Shown: positions 14,934 through 24,213, counted from the stretch's first letter. The stretch: 64,000 bases of DNA from an uncultured Fibrobacter sp. (GCA_937891805.1 CALATK010000067.1:1-64000), one strand, 5' to 3'. Notes: a model not told the origin generated them from the sequence alone. Program-made: numbers and translations.

Positions 14934-17112
14934 ATCCCTCCTTGCCCTCCTGATAGCGGCACCGGTCCTGACCTATGCCGCAGGTTCCGCCATTATCACC
15001 CTTGAAATGCCCGTAGGCGCCCGCCAGCTGGGTATGGGTGAAGTCGGCGCCGCCGTTGCCGACGACGCCACCGCCATGTTCTACAACCCGGCAGGACTTG
15101 CCTTTGGCCCCCTGGCCGACGAATGGCGCATGTCCTACCCCGCCGATTCCAAGACCGCTCCCTTCTTTACCAAGATGGCGGCCCGCAGCAAGAACGGCTT
15201 TTTCGCCAAGAGCGAACTTTGGGCCGGAACCGCCCAGGGCATCCTCCGTTACGACGGAGAGCAGTGGGTAGACTACCACTCCGTCACCCTGCAAGGCAAC
15301 GCCAAAATCAAAGACGCCGTAAAAGTTTATGTGGGTACGGAACGCGGTATCGACGAATACTCCCGCCAGGTGAAAAAGTTCAACGACATCAAGTCCGCCG
15401 AAGAAGAATCCGACGTGGTAGAAGTCAAGATGCCCTGGAACCTGGTGGTAAACGACACCATCACGGCCATCATCTACGACAACCGCACCGAAAAACTCTG
15501 GGTAGGCACTCCCAAGAGCCTCTTCCGCTTTGACGGCAAGGCCTGGAAAAACTACGACGAGGAACTGGGCAGCAGGCGCATCACTGCCCTGGTGAACCAA
15601 GGCGCAAGCCTCTGGATAGGCACCGACAACGGCCTCTTCTTGTACCGCAACGGACAGTTCGAACAAAAGGGCAAGGTGCTTCCCAGCCAGAAAATCAACG
15701 CCCTGGTGTGGTCTGAAAACCGCAAGGAACTGTTTGTGGCAGTAGAAGGCGCGGGCGTTGCCCGCCTGGTTCCCAAGAAAAGCGTAAACGACAAGGACCG
15801 CTGGAGCCTCTTCACCGAAGAAGACGGCATCATGGACCTGAACCCGAAGGCCCTTGCCGTCGATAGTTCCGGCCACGTGTGGGCCAGCCACAAAGACGGC
15901 CTCTCCCATTTCAACCTGCGCAAGTGGGAACAGATCAAGTTCGAAGGCAACACCATCAACGACATCTCGGTGGACCGCAAGGGCGCCATCTGGATTGCAA
16001 CGGACAAGGGCGTCTGGCGCCACCTGCCGGACTACGCCACCGCCAGCGGCCGCAAGGCAGAACTGGAACGGGGCACCGCCGAAGCCGAAGGCGACGTCAA
16101 GAGCGACGACGAATGGACCCACTACCACAGCGGCAACGGACTTTCGGTAAACAAGGTGTGGGCGGTTCTCCCCCAGGGTAACGACGTGTGGTTCAGCACC
16201 GCAAACGGCATGGAGCAGTACAAGGACGCTGACTACCAGCTTACCGCCTTCTACGAAAAGCTGTTGCCCATCTTGAACATCCCCGACCTGTACCACCTCT
16301 ACGGCGGCATGACGGTACCCATGGGAGACTGGGGCACCATCGGCTTCCACGTGAACTTTGTGAGCTTCGGTTCTACGGTGGTTTCCGGCGATATCGACGC
16401 CGACGATCTGGTGGCCTACAACAGTTCCGAAATCGTAGGCGGCGTGAGCTACGGCACCCGATTCCCCGGGAACATCGGTCTTGGCCTTTCCATCAAGTTC
16501 TTCTATTCTGACCTGAGCTCCGGAGCCGCCGCCGGCGAAGAGGAGGCAACCACCTTCGGCTATGCCTTCGACGTAGGCATCCTCAAGAAGGGCGTTCTTT
16601 TAGACAAATTAAACCTGGCCCTGGTTCTCGCCAACATCGGCCCCAGCGTCTACTACGTGGACAAGACCATCGAAGACCCCATCCCCCTCACCTGGCGGCT
16701 CGGTCTTTCGTACGAGCTTCTGGCTCTTGCCGACTACAAGTGGATCGTGGCCGCCGACTACAACCGCGAAGTGGTCTATGACGATGACAAGGGCAACCCC
16801 GAACCCTTCTATATCGCCTGCTGGAAATCCATCGCCAACCCGGAACGGGGCGGACACGGCGCTACCGCCGCCAAGAACTCCCTGATGCAGGGCGTGTTCA
16901 ACGTAGGTACGGAATTCATCTACGCCAACACCATCGCGCTCCGCCTGGGCTACCTCTACGACGATGTGGGCCAGCGTAGCGAAGTGGACTTCGGTTTCGG
17001 CTTCATGATTTCGGACATGCTGCAGTTCGACTTTGCCACCATCCGCGACGTAGGCGACAACGACGGCGTCCGCGACGGACAGATGCGATTTGGCATGCTG
17101 TTCAAGTTCTAG
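14926..17112 (+). CDS. PorV/PorQ-like outer-membrane protein with an inserted beta-propeller
   Basis: 728 residues from a TTG start at 14926, chosen because GGAGG stands 4 nt before it and a signal peptide begins there (LRKSLLALLIAAPVLTYAAG). The N-terminus ALQLGMGEVGAA-type segment (ARQLGMGEVGAAVADD) and NPAGLAF are landmarks of PorV/UPF0164 barrels. Residues about 95-440 instead hold repeated LWVGT / LWIGTDNGLF / IWIATDKGVW units of a two-component-regulator-type propeller. The barrel resumes (about 450-728) and ends in MLFKF. So an extracellular propeller seems inserted into a barrel loop. PorV proteins help type IX secretion; this link is family knowledge only. Confidence 0.85.
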   Translation: MRKSLLALLIAAPVLTYAAGSAIITLEMPVGARQLGMGEVGAAVADDATAMFYNPAGLAFGPLADEWRMSYPADSKTAPFFTKMAARSKNGFFAKSELWAGTAQGILRYDGEQWVDYHSVTLQGNAKIKDAVKVYVGTERGIDEYSRQVKKFNDIKSAEEESDVVEVKMPWNLVVNDTITAIIYDNRTEKLWVGTPKSLFRFDGKAWKNYDEELGSRRITALVNQGASLWIGTDNGLFLYRNGQFEQKGKVLPSQKINALVWSENRKELFVAVEGAGVARLVPKKSVNDKDRWSLFTEEDGIMDLNPKALAVDSSGHVWASHKDGLSHFNLRKWEQIKFEGNTINDISVDRKGAIWIATDKGVWRHLPDYATASGRKAELERGTAEAEGDVKSDDEWTHYHSGNGLSVNKVWAVLPQGNDVWFSTANGMEQYKDADYQLTAFYEKLLPILNIPDLYHLYGGMTVPMGDWGTIGFHVNFVSFGSTVVSGDIDADDLVAYNSSEIVGGVSYGTRFPGNIGLGLSIKFFYSDLSSGAAAGEEEATTFGYAFDVGILKKGVLLDKLNLALVLANIGPSVYYVDKTIEDPIPLTWRLGLSYELLALADYKWIVAADYNREVVYDDDKGNPEPFYIACWKSIANPERGGHGATAAKNSLMQGVFNVGTEFIYANTIALRLGYLYDDVGQRSEVDFGFGFMISDMLQFDFATIRDVGDNDGVRDGQMRFGMLFKF

Positions 17113-17160
17113 TGATTGGTAATTAGGCCGTAAGGCCGTGGTTAGGACTAATAATTGCAG
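17113..17160. repeat. Short copy of the GGTTAGG-type intergenic repeat
   Basis: AT-rich spacer between convergent genes with 'gtaattaggccgtaaggcc' and 'gtggttaggac', the same vocabulary as the long repeats at 27106 and 36643. No convincing terminator; a 4-bp AGCG/CGCT hairpin follows at about 17158. Confidence 0.4.
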
Positions 17161-17189
17161 CGAAACCGCTCTGTTTTAATCACTTGATA

Positions 17190-17990
17190 TTATTCCACCC
17201 GTTCCAGAATAATCAGTGCCCGCTCCTGGGTGCTGTTGGGAATGGTGTAGAAGTGCTTGCCTACGAACTTGTAGCCGAAATCTTCGGGGTGAAAAGTCTT
17301 GAGTTCGTCGGCCACAGCAGGGCCCTTCATAAAGAACACCCGGCCGCCCACCTTCAAGGAATTGGCGATGCGGGGCAAGGTCTTTTCCATCAGTTCGAAG
17401 GCTCGGCTGATGACGCCATCTACAGGGATTGTCATGCTGCGGCTGGTGACCTTGTGACCAAAGACATCAATTCCCTTGAGGCCCATCTTCTCGATGACCA
17501 TATTCAAGAAGTTGATACGGTTGGGCCGGGGTTCACAAAGCGTAAGACGAATCCTCGGATTTACAATCTTCAGGGGAATTCCCGGAAAACCGGCGCCACT
17601 CCCCACGTCGATCATACGGGCGGGCCACTTGGGCACGTAGGCGTTTATAAGCGTGCAGTCGGCGTAATGCCGCTCCACCATGGTCTCGAAAGCGTTTAGG
17701 CGGGTCAAGTCCTGGTCGTCGTTGTTGGCCCGCAACAACTGGTGGAACTCCCAAATCTGCTTCAGGGTCTCGGGCTGGAGCTCTACACCGTAGTAGTGCA
17801 AGAGCTTGTCCAGTCCCTCAATCGAGGGCTTCACCCGCTTACCGTTAAACAGCGGAAAGTCGGTACGTGGTGCCTTCAAGTGAGGCACAAAGTCACGACC
17901 TGCGGCAGAGGCATTACGGGAGGGTTGCCGCGCCACGCCGGAATTGGACCCTGCAGAAAAAGGCTTCTTGGACCAGTTTGAACTTGCCAT
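17190..17990 (-). CDS. rsmG: 16S rRNA (guanine-527-N7) methyltransferase
   Basis: 266 residues from ATG at 17990. A basic Ser/Ala-rich N-terminal extension of about 55 residues precedes the RsmG/GidB fold. The SAM site is MIDVGSGAGFPGIPL (about 125-140), followed by LCEPRPNRINFL and GVISRAFELMEK, all family landmarks. It methylates G527 of 16S rRNA in the cytoplasm using SAM. An upstream ATG would overlap the divergent gene at 18060 and is rejected. No Shine-Dalgarno is present; a TATTTT element ends 6 nt before the ATG. Confidence 0.93.
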   Translation of the reverse strand: MASSNWSKKPFSAGSNSGVARQPSRNASAAGRDFVPHLKAPRTDFPLFNGKRVKPSIEGLDKLLHYYGVELQPETLKQIWEFHQLLRANNDDQDLTRLNAFETMVERHYADCTLINAYVPKWPARMIDVGSGAGFPGIPLKIVNPRIRLTLCEPRPNRINFLNMVIEKMGLKGIDVFGHKVTSRSMTIPVDGVISRAFELMEKTLPRIANSLKVGGRVFFMKGPAVADELKTFHPEDFGYKFVGKHFYTIPNSTQERALIILERVE

Positions 17991-18002
17991 ATTGAAAAAA
18001 TA
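17991..18002 (-). promoter_or_regulatory. Predicted -10 of rsmG (leaderless type)
   Basis: Minus strand TATTTTTT then CAAT then ATG, the 4-nt spacing seen at several SD-less genes in the window. No clear -35. Confidence 0.35.
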
Positions 18003-18059
18003 AAAAAACTTAGGCTCTTTTCGGGACAAAAATAAGTCTATACATAGAGGAGGCTTATT

Positions 18060-19649
18060 TTGTCCAAAGATAGACACGAAAAAGAAGCTGGAGTCCTGCG
18101 CTCATCCGTCTTTGTGGCGGCACTTTTTGCCCTGGCTGGGGTCGTTCTTGCCGCCCCGCTAGGCGAATCGAAGGTTTTCGACTGGTGGGACAACGGAATC
18201 ATTACCGCCGAAGAGGCTACCGAAATCCTGGACCTGCTGGAAGAAGGCAACCAGGAGGAGGCTTGCCTCCTTGCGCAGACCTACGCCCAAGAGCCCTGCG
18301 ACGAAACGGCTAGTGGCAAGACCCGCGCAGGCTCCACCCTAGGGAAAATTTCCAGCGGCAAGAAGTCCGCGAAAGCCCCGACGCGCCCAGACCTTACACC
18401 TCACGGCTACGTGGACTGGAAAGGCCGAATCGATTCCACGGGGCACCTGGAAAGTCACCGCACAGAACTGCAGGTCCAGTTCTACCGCTACACCCTGAGG
18501 CTCGGCTCCCAGGAACTTCTCGCCTACAAGAACCAAGGGAGCGAGGCCTATTTCGGGGACATTTCCACACGGGAACTCCACAGCCAGATTCCGCTGGACA
18601 CCCTCTGGGGAACGGCCCTCCTCTACCCCTTCGGAAACTTTCATGTGGCAGGCCTTCTGGACACCGCCAAGACGACACAGTTCCGGCTGGGATACGGCAG
18701 GCGGAGCGTCGCCAGCGTCGAAGCATTTTACTGGCACGATTTTGGCACAGGCGGCACCAGCGACACAAGCGGCACCAGCAGCCTTCGCGAAGGCACCGAA
18801 TCCGCCTACCCGCCAATCAACGGCGTCCATTCCGCAGGCCTACAGACGAAATTCCCCTTCGGGCAGGTGGCCGCCTGGTGGCAGCACGGTCAGGAATTCC
18901 CGCTTATTAAGGTGCAGCTGTACGGCAGCGAGAAGAAGGGGCGCGACGGTGAAAACGGCGCCGAGAACGCAAACGCCGGAAAAGCCGTCAGCAAGGCGGG
19001 TCAGAACGGCGCCGACAACTCAGGTCCGAGCGGTGCCGTCACCTACAGCTGGCGGACCACCGCCTATATCCATCGGGAAGAGTTCCCCAGGTACGCCCGT
19101 TTGAGCAAAACCATCCAGAAAAGCAGGTTCTGGGGGTCCCAAAGCCTGTCCGTCAAAGCTCCCAACCTCCTGGACACGAGAGTCTCCGCAGACGGGACCC
19201 TTATAGAGCCTCTTGATGCCGACACCATGGCGGTCCGGCTCAAGCTTGGGGCGGAATCGGGTCCTGAATTTTTGAGATTATCCGCCAGCGCCCCCTGCCG
19301 AGACGCGGGCTCCAACTGCAGACAGACGGACTGGAAAGGCGGCCTGAACCTTACCCCCTGGGAACTCTGGGCTCTGGGGGCTTCTGCACGAGTCCGGCGC
19401 GACCGACCCGAAGGTTTTTCCCCTCCCCACCTGGAATTATCCTCAAAATTCACGGATTATGGACAAAGTTACACGAAATTCACCTTCATCCTTCCCAAGG
19501 GCCGCCCCCGTGACGACATGCGCCTGCGTTCGGAATTCCTTATTTCCGGGGAATACCTGGACATTTCCCTTGTCTGCACCTTCAAGGACGTTCACCGCCT
19601 GCACCTGACCCCGTTACGGGGTTTTGCCGAGGCAAAAGTACGGTTTTGA
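18060..19649 (+). CDS. Hypothetical secreted protein, probable outer-membrane barrel
   Basis: 529 residues from a TTG start at 18060, preceded by GAGGAGG about 7 nt upstream; the nearest alternatives lack this. A signal peptide (residues 12-32, after VLA) is followed by an EF-hand-like/helical acidic region with DWWDNGIITAEEATEILDLL (about 41-60), then a long beta-rich body with regular alternating residues and a C-terminal aromatic RF. A low-complexity Gly/Ala/Asn segment lies near 300-325. It is divergent from rsmG, sharing the 5' region. Function unknown; a barrel is inferred from the pattern only. Confidence 0.75.
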   Translation: MSKDRHEKEAGVLRSSVFVAALFALAGVVLAAPLGESKVFDWWDNGIITAEEATEILDLLEEGNQEEACLLAQTYAQEPCDETASGKTRAGSTLGKISSGKKSAKAPTRPDLTPHGYVDWKGRIDSTGHLESHRTELQVQFYRYTLRLGSQELLAYKNQGSEAYFGDISTRELHSQIPLDTLWGTALLYPFGNFHVAGLLDTAKTTQFRLGYGRRSVASVEAFYWHDFGTGGTSDTSGTSSLREGTESAYPPINGVHSAGLQTKFPFGQVAAWWQHGQEFPLIKVQLYGSEKKGRDGENGAENANAGKAVSKAGQNGADNSGPSGAVTYSWRTTAYIHREEFPRYARLSKTIQKSRFWGSQSLSVKAPNLLDTRVSADGTLIEPLDADTMAVRLKLGAESGPEFLRLSASAPCRDAGSNCRQTDWKGGLNLTPWELWALGASARVRRDRPEGFSPPHLELSSKFTDYGQSYTKFTFILPKGRPRDDMRLRSEFLISGEYLDISLVCTFKDVHRLHLTPLRGFAEAKVRF

Positions 19650-19791
19650 GACTAAAGGCCCTGTTTTGTTCTCAAAAAACACCTCAAAGGAAATGTTTGC
19701 TCATGGTTACACGGGTAAACAGAAAAGTATACAACCTATGGGCTTTACGCCCTGCCAGATTCTATCTTAATGCATACCCAAACACTCCCTT

Positions 19792-19831
19792 GACGCACCT
19801 AGGCTGCTCCTTTGCCTAGGTGCGTCTTTTT
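19792..19831 (+). terminator. Intrinsic terminator
   Basis: Perfect 13-bp stem (19792-19804 with 19814-19826, GACGCACCTAGGC), 9-nt loop and TTTTT. It follows the 18060-19649 gene by about 140 nt. The intervening 19650-19791 holds no ORF I can support. Confidence 0.85.
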
Positions 19832-19834
19832 GTT

Positions 19835-19860
19835 GTCATCCCCGCGAAGGCGGGGATCTC
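19835..19860 (+). repeat. Dispersed repeat A (GTCATCCCC...GGGGATCTC), copy 1
   Basis: 26-bp partly palindromic element: GTCATCCCCGCG, AAGGCG, GGGATCTC. Further copies lie at 40263-40288 (inverted) and 58160-58185 (one base pair changed). Confidence 0.75.
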
Positions 19861-19877
19861 ATTGTCCTTGATAATTC

Positions 19878-19890
19878 TAGTTTTGTCTTA
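19878..19890 (+). promoter_or_regulatory. Predicted -10 of the 19891 gene (leaderless type)
   Basis: TAGTTTTG, 5 nt, ATG. No Shine-Dalgarno. Confidence 0.35.
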
Positions 19891-20280
19891 ATGTTTATCG
19901 CCGCCGCCATCGGAGCTGTCGCTTTCTTGCCCTCCATCGTCTTGAACATCGCCCTTGCCTGCGGTGCTCCCTGGGGAGCCTACGCCATGAACGCCCAGCA
20001 CAAGGTTATCCCGCCGGAACTCCGCAAGGCCTTTATCGTGCCGACCTGCCTACAGTTCGTGGCCCTGTTCGTGCTGCTCAGCGCAGGGGGAATCCTGCCC
20101 GAAATTATCCCCTTCCTCATCACCCGGATTCTCTCCTTCTTCTTTGCGCTGTACGTGACCTTCTATACGGCAACGGTTCTTTTCAGCACCAGCTACAAGG
20201 AACGCACCGTCATGGGGAGCTTCGCCGTGGTGAGCGCCGTCTGTTTCTGGATCGTGGCCGTGGGCACCCTGAATTTCTAA
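19891..20280 (+). CDS. Small integral membrane protein
   Basis: 129 residues with four predicted membrane helices (about 3-28, 48-68, 70-95 and 106-127) and short basic loops (NAQHKVIPPELRK; SYKERT). No family recognised. No Shine-Dalgarno before the ATG; TAGTTTTG lies 5 nt upstream. It ends 25 nt before lpxA, which has its own promoter-like element. Confidence 0.65.
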   Translation: MFIAAAIGAVAFLPSIVLNIALACGAPWGAYAMNAQHKVIPPELRKAFIVPTCLQFVALFVLLSAGGILPEIIPFLITRILSFFFALYVTFYTATVLFSTSYKERTVMGSFAVVSAVCFWIVAVGTLNF

Positions 20281-20292
20281 CCTTCCATTAGC

Positions 20293-20305
20293 TATATTCC
20301 CTGCC
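20293..20305 (+). promoter_or_regulatory. Predicted -10 of lpxA (leaderless type)
   Basis: TATATTCC, then CTGCC, then ATG at 20306. No Shine-Dalgarno. Confidence 0.45.
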
Positions 20306-21073
20306 ATGGTTCACCCCTCCGCATTTGTGCACCCTTCTGCAAAAGTCCACGAGACCGCTTCTATCGGCCCCTGGTGTCTTGTAGATGCCGGAGCCGAAAT
20401 TGCCGAAGGCGTGGTGCTGGAAGCCCGTGTCCATGTGTACGGCGGCGTTTCCATAGGCAAGAACACCCGCGTTTTTGACGGGGCAATCCTGGGGGCTCCT
20501 CCCCAAGACCTGAAATATGCCGGGGAACCCACCCGGCTTGAAATCGGCGAGAACTGTACAATCCGGGAATACTGCACTCTGAACCGGGGTACGGCACATG
20601 GCGGTGGAGTCACCCGCCTTGCAGACAAAGTATTACTCATGACATACTCCCATGTGGGTCACGACTGCTTTATCGACGAAGGGGCGGTAATTTCTAACGG
20701 ATGCCAGCTGGGCGGCCACGCCAGAATCGGGCGCTATGCCACCCTGGGCGGAAACGTCGGGATGCCCCAGCGGAACCAGGTAGGAGCCTACGCCTTCGTA
20801 GGGGCCACCCTGAAGGTGGAAAAGGACGTTCCCCCCGCAAGCAAGGCCTTCGGGACTCCGCTCAAGTGGGGCGGTCTGAACCTGCACGCCCTGAAGCTCC
20901 ACGGTGAAGATTTTTCCGAGGAACGCATCGCAGGTCTAGACAAGGCCTTCAGGGCGTTGTACCGCAGCGGAAGGCCCATCCAAGAAGTTATTGACGAACT
21001 AAAGGCCAGCGGCGATCCTCTATTCAAGGAATTTTTTGACGAACACTGGGGCGGTTCCCTAATTCGCCCGTAG
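20306..21073 (+). CDS. lpxA: UDP-N-acetylglucosamine acyltransferase
   Basis: 255 residues, the usual length. Left-handed beta-helix hexapeptide repeats fill residues 1-190 (HPSAFVHPSAKV, ASIGPWCLVDAGAEI, and so on). His119 in MTYSHVGHDC corresponds to the catalytic base (His125 of E. coli LpxA), and the helical C-terminal domain follows. It transfers a hydroxyacyl chain from ACP to UDP-GlcNAc, the first step of lipid A synthesis, in the cytoplasm. This shows the organism makes lipid A. The gene stands apart from lpxB/D and fabZ. It is followed after 10 nt by queH. Confidence 0.94.
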   Translation: MVHPSAFVHPSAKVHETASIGPWCLVDAGAEIAEGVVLEARVHVYGGVSIGKNTRVFDGAILGAPPQDLKYAGEPTRLEIGENCTIREYCTLNRGTAHGGGVTRLADKVLLMTYSHVGHDCFIDEGAVISNGCQLGGHARIGRYATLGGNVGMPQRNQVGAYAFVGATLKVEKDVPPASKAFGTPLKWGGLNLHALKLHGEDFSEERIAGLDKAFRALYRSGRPIQEVIDELKASGDPLFKEFFDEHWGGSLIRP

Positions 21074-21083
21074 GATTGCAAAC

Positions 21084-21737
21084 ATGCAGGAGAAGGCTTT
21101 GGAAACGGGAGCAGTCCCCAAGCACAACTACCAGCGGGACCTGGACTACATCATTCGCCGGCTGGAACGCACCGGCGAAGTGCCGACGCTGTTGTTGCAC
21201 GCCTGTTGCGCCCCCTGCAGCAGCTACACCATCGAGTATCTGTCGCAATATTTCAAAATTACGCTCTTTTACTACAATCCAAACATCGCACCCGACGAGG
21301 AATACCGCCACCGAGTCGAAGAAATCAAGCGGTTCGTGAAAGAATTCAAGACCAAACATCCGGTCACACTCATCGAGGGCGAATACGACCCGAAAAAGTT
21401 TTACGATGCCGTCCGTGGGCTGGAAAAAGAACCCGAAGGGGGCAAGCGCTGCCGCAAGTGTTTCGAGTTGCGTCTCGCCGAAGCGGCCCGCCTCGCACAA
21501 GAACTAAACGCCGACTACTTCACCACCACCCTCACCATCAGCCCCATGAAAGACGCACAGGTGCTAAACGAAGTGGTGCAGGAGCAGTGCGACATCTACG
21601 GCATCAAACGGCTCCCCAGCGATTTCAAGAAGAGGGGGGGGTACAAGCGTTCCATAGAACTTTCCGCCGAATACCATCTCTACCGCCAAAACTACTGCGG
21701 CTGCGTGTATTCCAAGCGGGAAAGCGGCGAGGGATAG
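21084..21737 (+). CDS. queH: Epoxyqueuosine reductase QueH
   Basis: 217 residues (DUF208/QueH). Cluster and active-site cysteines are all present: Cys41, Cys42 and Cys45 in HACCAPCSSY, Cys123 and Cys126 in RCRKCFELR, and Cys205 and Cys207 in YCGCVYS. It reduces epoxyqueuosine to queuosine in tRNA, replacing the cobalamin-dependent QueG. AGGA stands 8 nt before the ATG. It lies 10 nt after lpxA and converges with the S41 protease gene, with only 3 nt between the stops. Confidence 0.92.
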   Translation: MQEKALETGAVPKHNYQRDLDYIIRRLERTGEVPTLLLHACCAPCSSYTIEYLSQYFKITLFYYNPNIAPDEEYRHRVEEIKRFVKEFKTKHPVTLIEGEYDPKKFYDAVRGLEKEPEGGKRCRKCFELRLAEAARLAQELNADYFTTTLTISPMKDAQVLNEVVQEQCDIYGIKRLPSDFKKRGGYKRSIELSAEYHLYRQNYCGCVYSKRESGEG

Positions 21738-21740
21738 GCG

Positions 21741-23186
21741 TTACCGCACAATCTTGTAGCGGGAACGCTTCAGGTCCTTGATAGAAGCCTTGTAGTTACC
21801 CGTGGCGGCGGTCTTGGCGAAATGTCCGAGACGTTCGGTGCCGTAGCCGGCGGTACGCTTTTCTGTACCCTTGGCGGCAAGTTCCACAGCCTTCTTCATC
21901 TGCGCCTGGGCGCCCTCAATTTCGTAATCGGGAACGATACCCACATCCTGGAACTGCTTCCAGTCCTTATCATAGGCATAGAGGGCGGTGACAATGGCAA
22001 GTCCCTTCAGATTCTTGGCAAAATCGGGGTATTCATCATCATCTTCAACTTCATCGCCCGTATAGATGACCCACTGGCCAATCTGCTTGCCGTATGTCAG
22101 TTTTCCTACGATGGGAGCCTTCTTGTTAGCGGCAAGTGCCGAAAGCATCAATTCAGCACAACTGGCCGACAATTCATCGGCAAGCATTACCACATAGCGG
22201 TCCTTTGCCGAGCCATCCTTGTCGGTGACGACCACATTCGTATCCAGCTTCTGGACATATTTCGTCTCGCCATCTTCAACAACAGAATCGGCATCGGCCT
22301 CTATGTCGATGGTGATCGTGTCGCCTTTAGACAGAAATTCCGCCGATGTCGCGTTGCAGTGGTCTGTATCGCCACCGCCATTATTGCGGAGGTCGATAAT
22401 CACCGACTTCGAGTCCTTGGTCTTTTTAAGGGCCTCGGCAAACTCTTCTCTAGTTCCCCCGGCACCGACGGTCTTCTGGTCAAATTCCCTAATCCTTATG
22501 ACAGGAATGGAATCTCCCCCTTCCGTCTTTTCGTAATGAATCGCAACAGTCGGCTGCTTGGCCACCGTGACTTTTACCGTAACCGTTGCCGCGTCTTCAC
22601 CGCGCATGACTACCAGCATGGCATCGGAGGTATCCTTTGTCTCATCCATAGTAAGGCTCAACAAGCCCAGGCTAAATTTATCACCCACCCGAACGTCCTG
22701 CTCTTTCATCTCATCGCTAACATAAGTGACTTCACAAGTCACGTCCTCTTCACTTATCTCGGTTATCACATAGTCGATGCCCAGAATGACATATTCTTCT
22801 TCGGGTTCCATCAGTTCCGCTATAACCGCCGAGGCAAGGGTCGGGTCATAGTAGTGAGTGAAGGGGTCCTTCAACTTGTCATACATGTAGCAGACATCGT
22901 AATACTCCTTGGTGCACTGATCCTCGCCGCTGTTAGCGTTTACAGCATCCTTGGCAGTCCCCTTACCCACATAGTCTTTGACACTGGGGGCGAGATTGTC
23001 AATCGTATGGGCGTAGATGTAGCACAAATCCAGCATTTGGTAGTTGATGGATAGTTCCTCCATTACGGGATCCATCGACGAGCTCGACGGGGGGGCGCCT
23101 GCATTGGACGAAGAATCGTCCGAAGTGCAAGCCGAAATGACAGCAGCACTAAACAGCGCCAATGAAAGGGAGAACAACTTTTTCAT
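21741..23186 (-). CDS. S41-family (tail-specific type) protease lipoprotein
   Basis: 481 residues. The lipobox VISAC (Cys20) is followed by a Ser-rich tether. A helical domain with several Cys (about 45-115) precedes a degenerate PDZ-like stretch (about 130-215) and the S41 core: SVIIDLRNNGGGDTDH, then ADELSASCAELM with the nucleophile Ser, and GKLTYGKQIGQW with the catalytic Lys. It should be anchored to a membrane leaflet and act in the periplasm or at the cell surface. Its short acidic inserts resemble those of other Fibrobacter lipoproteins. The ATG is preceded by AGGGGTT. The substrate is unknown. Confidence 0.85.
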   Translation of the reverse strand: MKKLFSLSLALFSAAVISACTSDDSSSNAGAPPSSSSMDPVMEELSINYQMLDLCYIYAHTIDNLAPSVKDYVGKGTAKDAVNANSGEDQCTKEYYDVCYMYDKLKDPFTHYYDPTLASAVIAELMEPEEEYVILGIDYVITEISEEDVTCEVTYVSDEMKEQDVRVGDKFSLGLLSLTMDETKDTSDAMLVVMRGEDAATVTVKVTVAKQPTVAIHYEKTEGGDSIPVIRIREFDQKTVGAGGTREEFAEALKKTKDSKSVIIDLRNNGGGDTDHCNATSAEFLSKGDTITIDIEADADSVVEDGETKYVQKLDTNVVVTDKDGSAKDRYVVMLADELSASCAELMLSALAANKKAPIVGKLTYGKQIGQWVIYTGDEVEDDDEYPDFAKNLKGLAIVTALYAYDKDWKQFQDVGIVPDYEIEGAQAQMKKAVELAAKGTEKRTAGYGTERLGHFAKTAATGNYKASIKDLKRSRYKIVR

Positions 23187-23290
23187 ACATAACCCCTGTT
23201 GTTAGTAGAAGTCTGTATACAAGATAGCAATAACACCCCAAAAAGCAATCTTTTGGGGCTTGAAATTGAACAATAAAGGGGTGAGATGAG

Positions 23291-24043
23291 CTAGAAGCTT
23301 CCGCCGAGATTTTCGAGGGAGTTGATAATCACAACGCAGTCCTTGGAAACGTTTTGCATTACAAAACGCATCATGTCCAGGGGAATCGCCACGCAGCCGC
23401 CCGTAAAGGGCTTGCGGTCGCTGAACACGTGCAAGAAAATCGCCGAGCCCCTGCCAGGTGTACCCTCGGCGTTGTAACTGATGTTCAGGCAATACTGGTA
23501 ATGAATAGGGTAATCGGCGATGCGCTCGCTGTTTTCTTTGTCCAGGTCGGGAACATCCTTGAGGCTCACCAGTTCGTTATAATGCTTGCCTTCGCGCATG
23601 TCGCCAGACCAGTAGGTGTCGCCATCGGCCCTGGTGTATTCAAATGCGGTTCCCGGATCTTCGGAGTTTCCAAAGGCGCGATTGAACCTGAAGGTGCCCA
23701 CGGGAGTCATGCCGTCGCCTTCCTTTGTCTTGCCTAGGCCGTTCTTGCCGATAAAACCGGGAGTGGACATAATCATCTGCCACTTGCCCGACTTGTCCTT
23801 GTTGTGCATCGAGATCCATGCCGTAGAGCCTTCGTAGGCAGCCACCACAAAGAGCTGCCTAGCCGTGTCCGCCTCGGGCAGTTTCGTCACCCATTCCGGA
23901 GACTCGCCGATGGAATTTGCATTAGCGGCTGGGTTCGGCTCTTGCACAACGGCATCGTTAGAAGACGAACTGTCCTCGGAACAGGCGGCAAAAAGGAATG
24001 TTGCCGAAAGCAACAAAAACGACAAGGAAAAAAGCTTTTTCAT
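23291..24043 (-). CDS. L,D-transpeptidase (YkuD fold) lipoprotein
   Basis: 250 residues from ATG at 24043 with GAAGGTG upstream. The lipobox is LFAAC and a Ser/Asn-rich linker follows. The YkuD core (about 65-240) shows GDGMTPVGTF and the catalytic motif AIFLHVFSDRKPFTGGCVAI, with His and Cys in the usual H-x(14-17)-[ST]-x-GC arrangement, slightly altered to TGGC. Such enzymes make 3-3 peptidoglycan crosslinks or attach proteins to the wall. An upstream in-frame start gives a non-signal N-terminus and is rejected. Confidence 0.85.
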   Translation of the reverse strand: MKKLFSLSFLLLSATFLFAACSEDSSSSNDAVVQEPNPAANANSIGESPEWVTKLPEADTARQLFVVAAYEGSTAWISMHNKDKSGKWQMIMSTPGFIGKNGLGKTKEGDGMTPVGTFRFNRAFGNSEDPGTAFEYTRADGDTYWSGDMREGKHYNELVSLKDVPDLDKENSERIADYPIHYQYCLNISYNAEGTPGRGSAIFLHVFSDRKPFTGGCVAIPLDMMRFVMQNVSKDCVVIINSLENLGGSF

Positions 24044-24181
24044 TTTAAACACCTTCGTAAATATTGCGACAGCTGATCCCAATCTACAATATACCTTCAG
24101 CATTCAATAACATCAAATATAATATTTTTGCACAAACAATAATTTTTAGTTATCATTCGCTCCGGTGTAATAAAAGACCAC

Positions 24182-24213
24182 AAAAAAAAGATGGTCAAAA
24201 GACCATCTTTTTT
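24182..24213. terminator. Bidirectional hairpin terminator, unit 1
   Basis: GATGGTC-aaaa-GACCATC flanked by A8 and T6. It would end transcription in either direction. It is part of a ~48-bp unit repeated at 24311. Confidence 0.7.

Noticed and set aside
14758-16350. 530-codon minus-strand frame opposite the PorV-like gene
   Set aside because: Antisense mirror of a strongly biased gene; the plus-strand product has signal peptide, propeller repeats and GGAGG.
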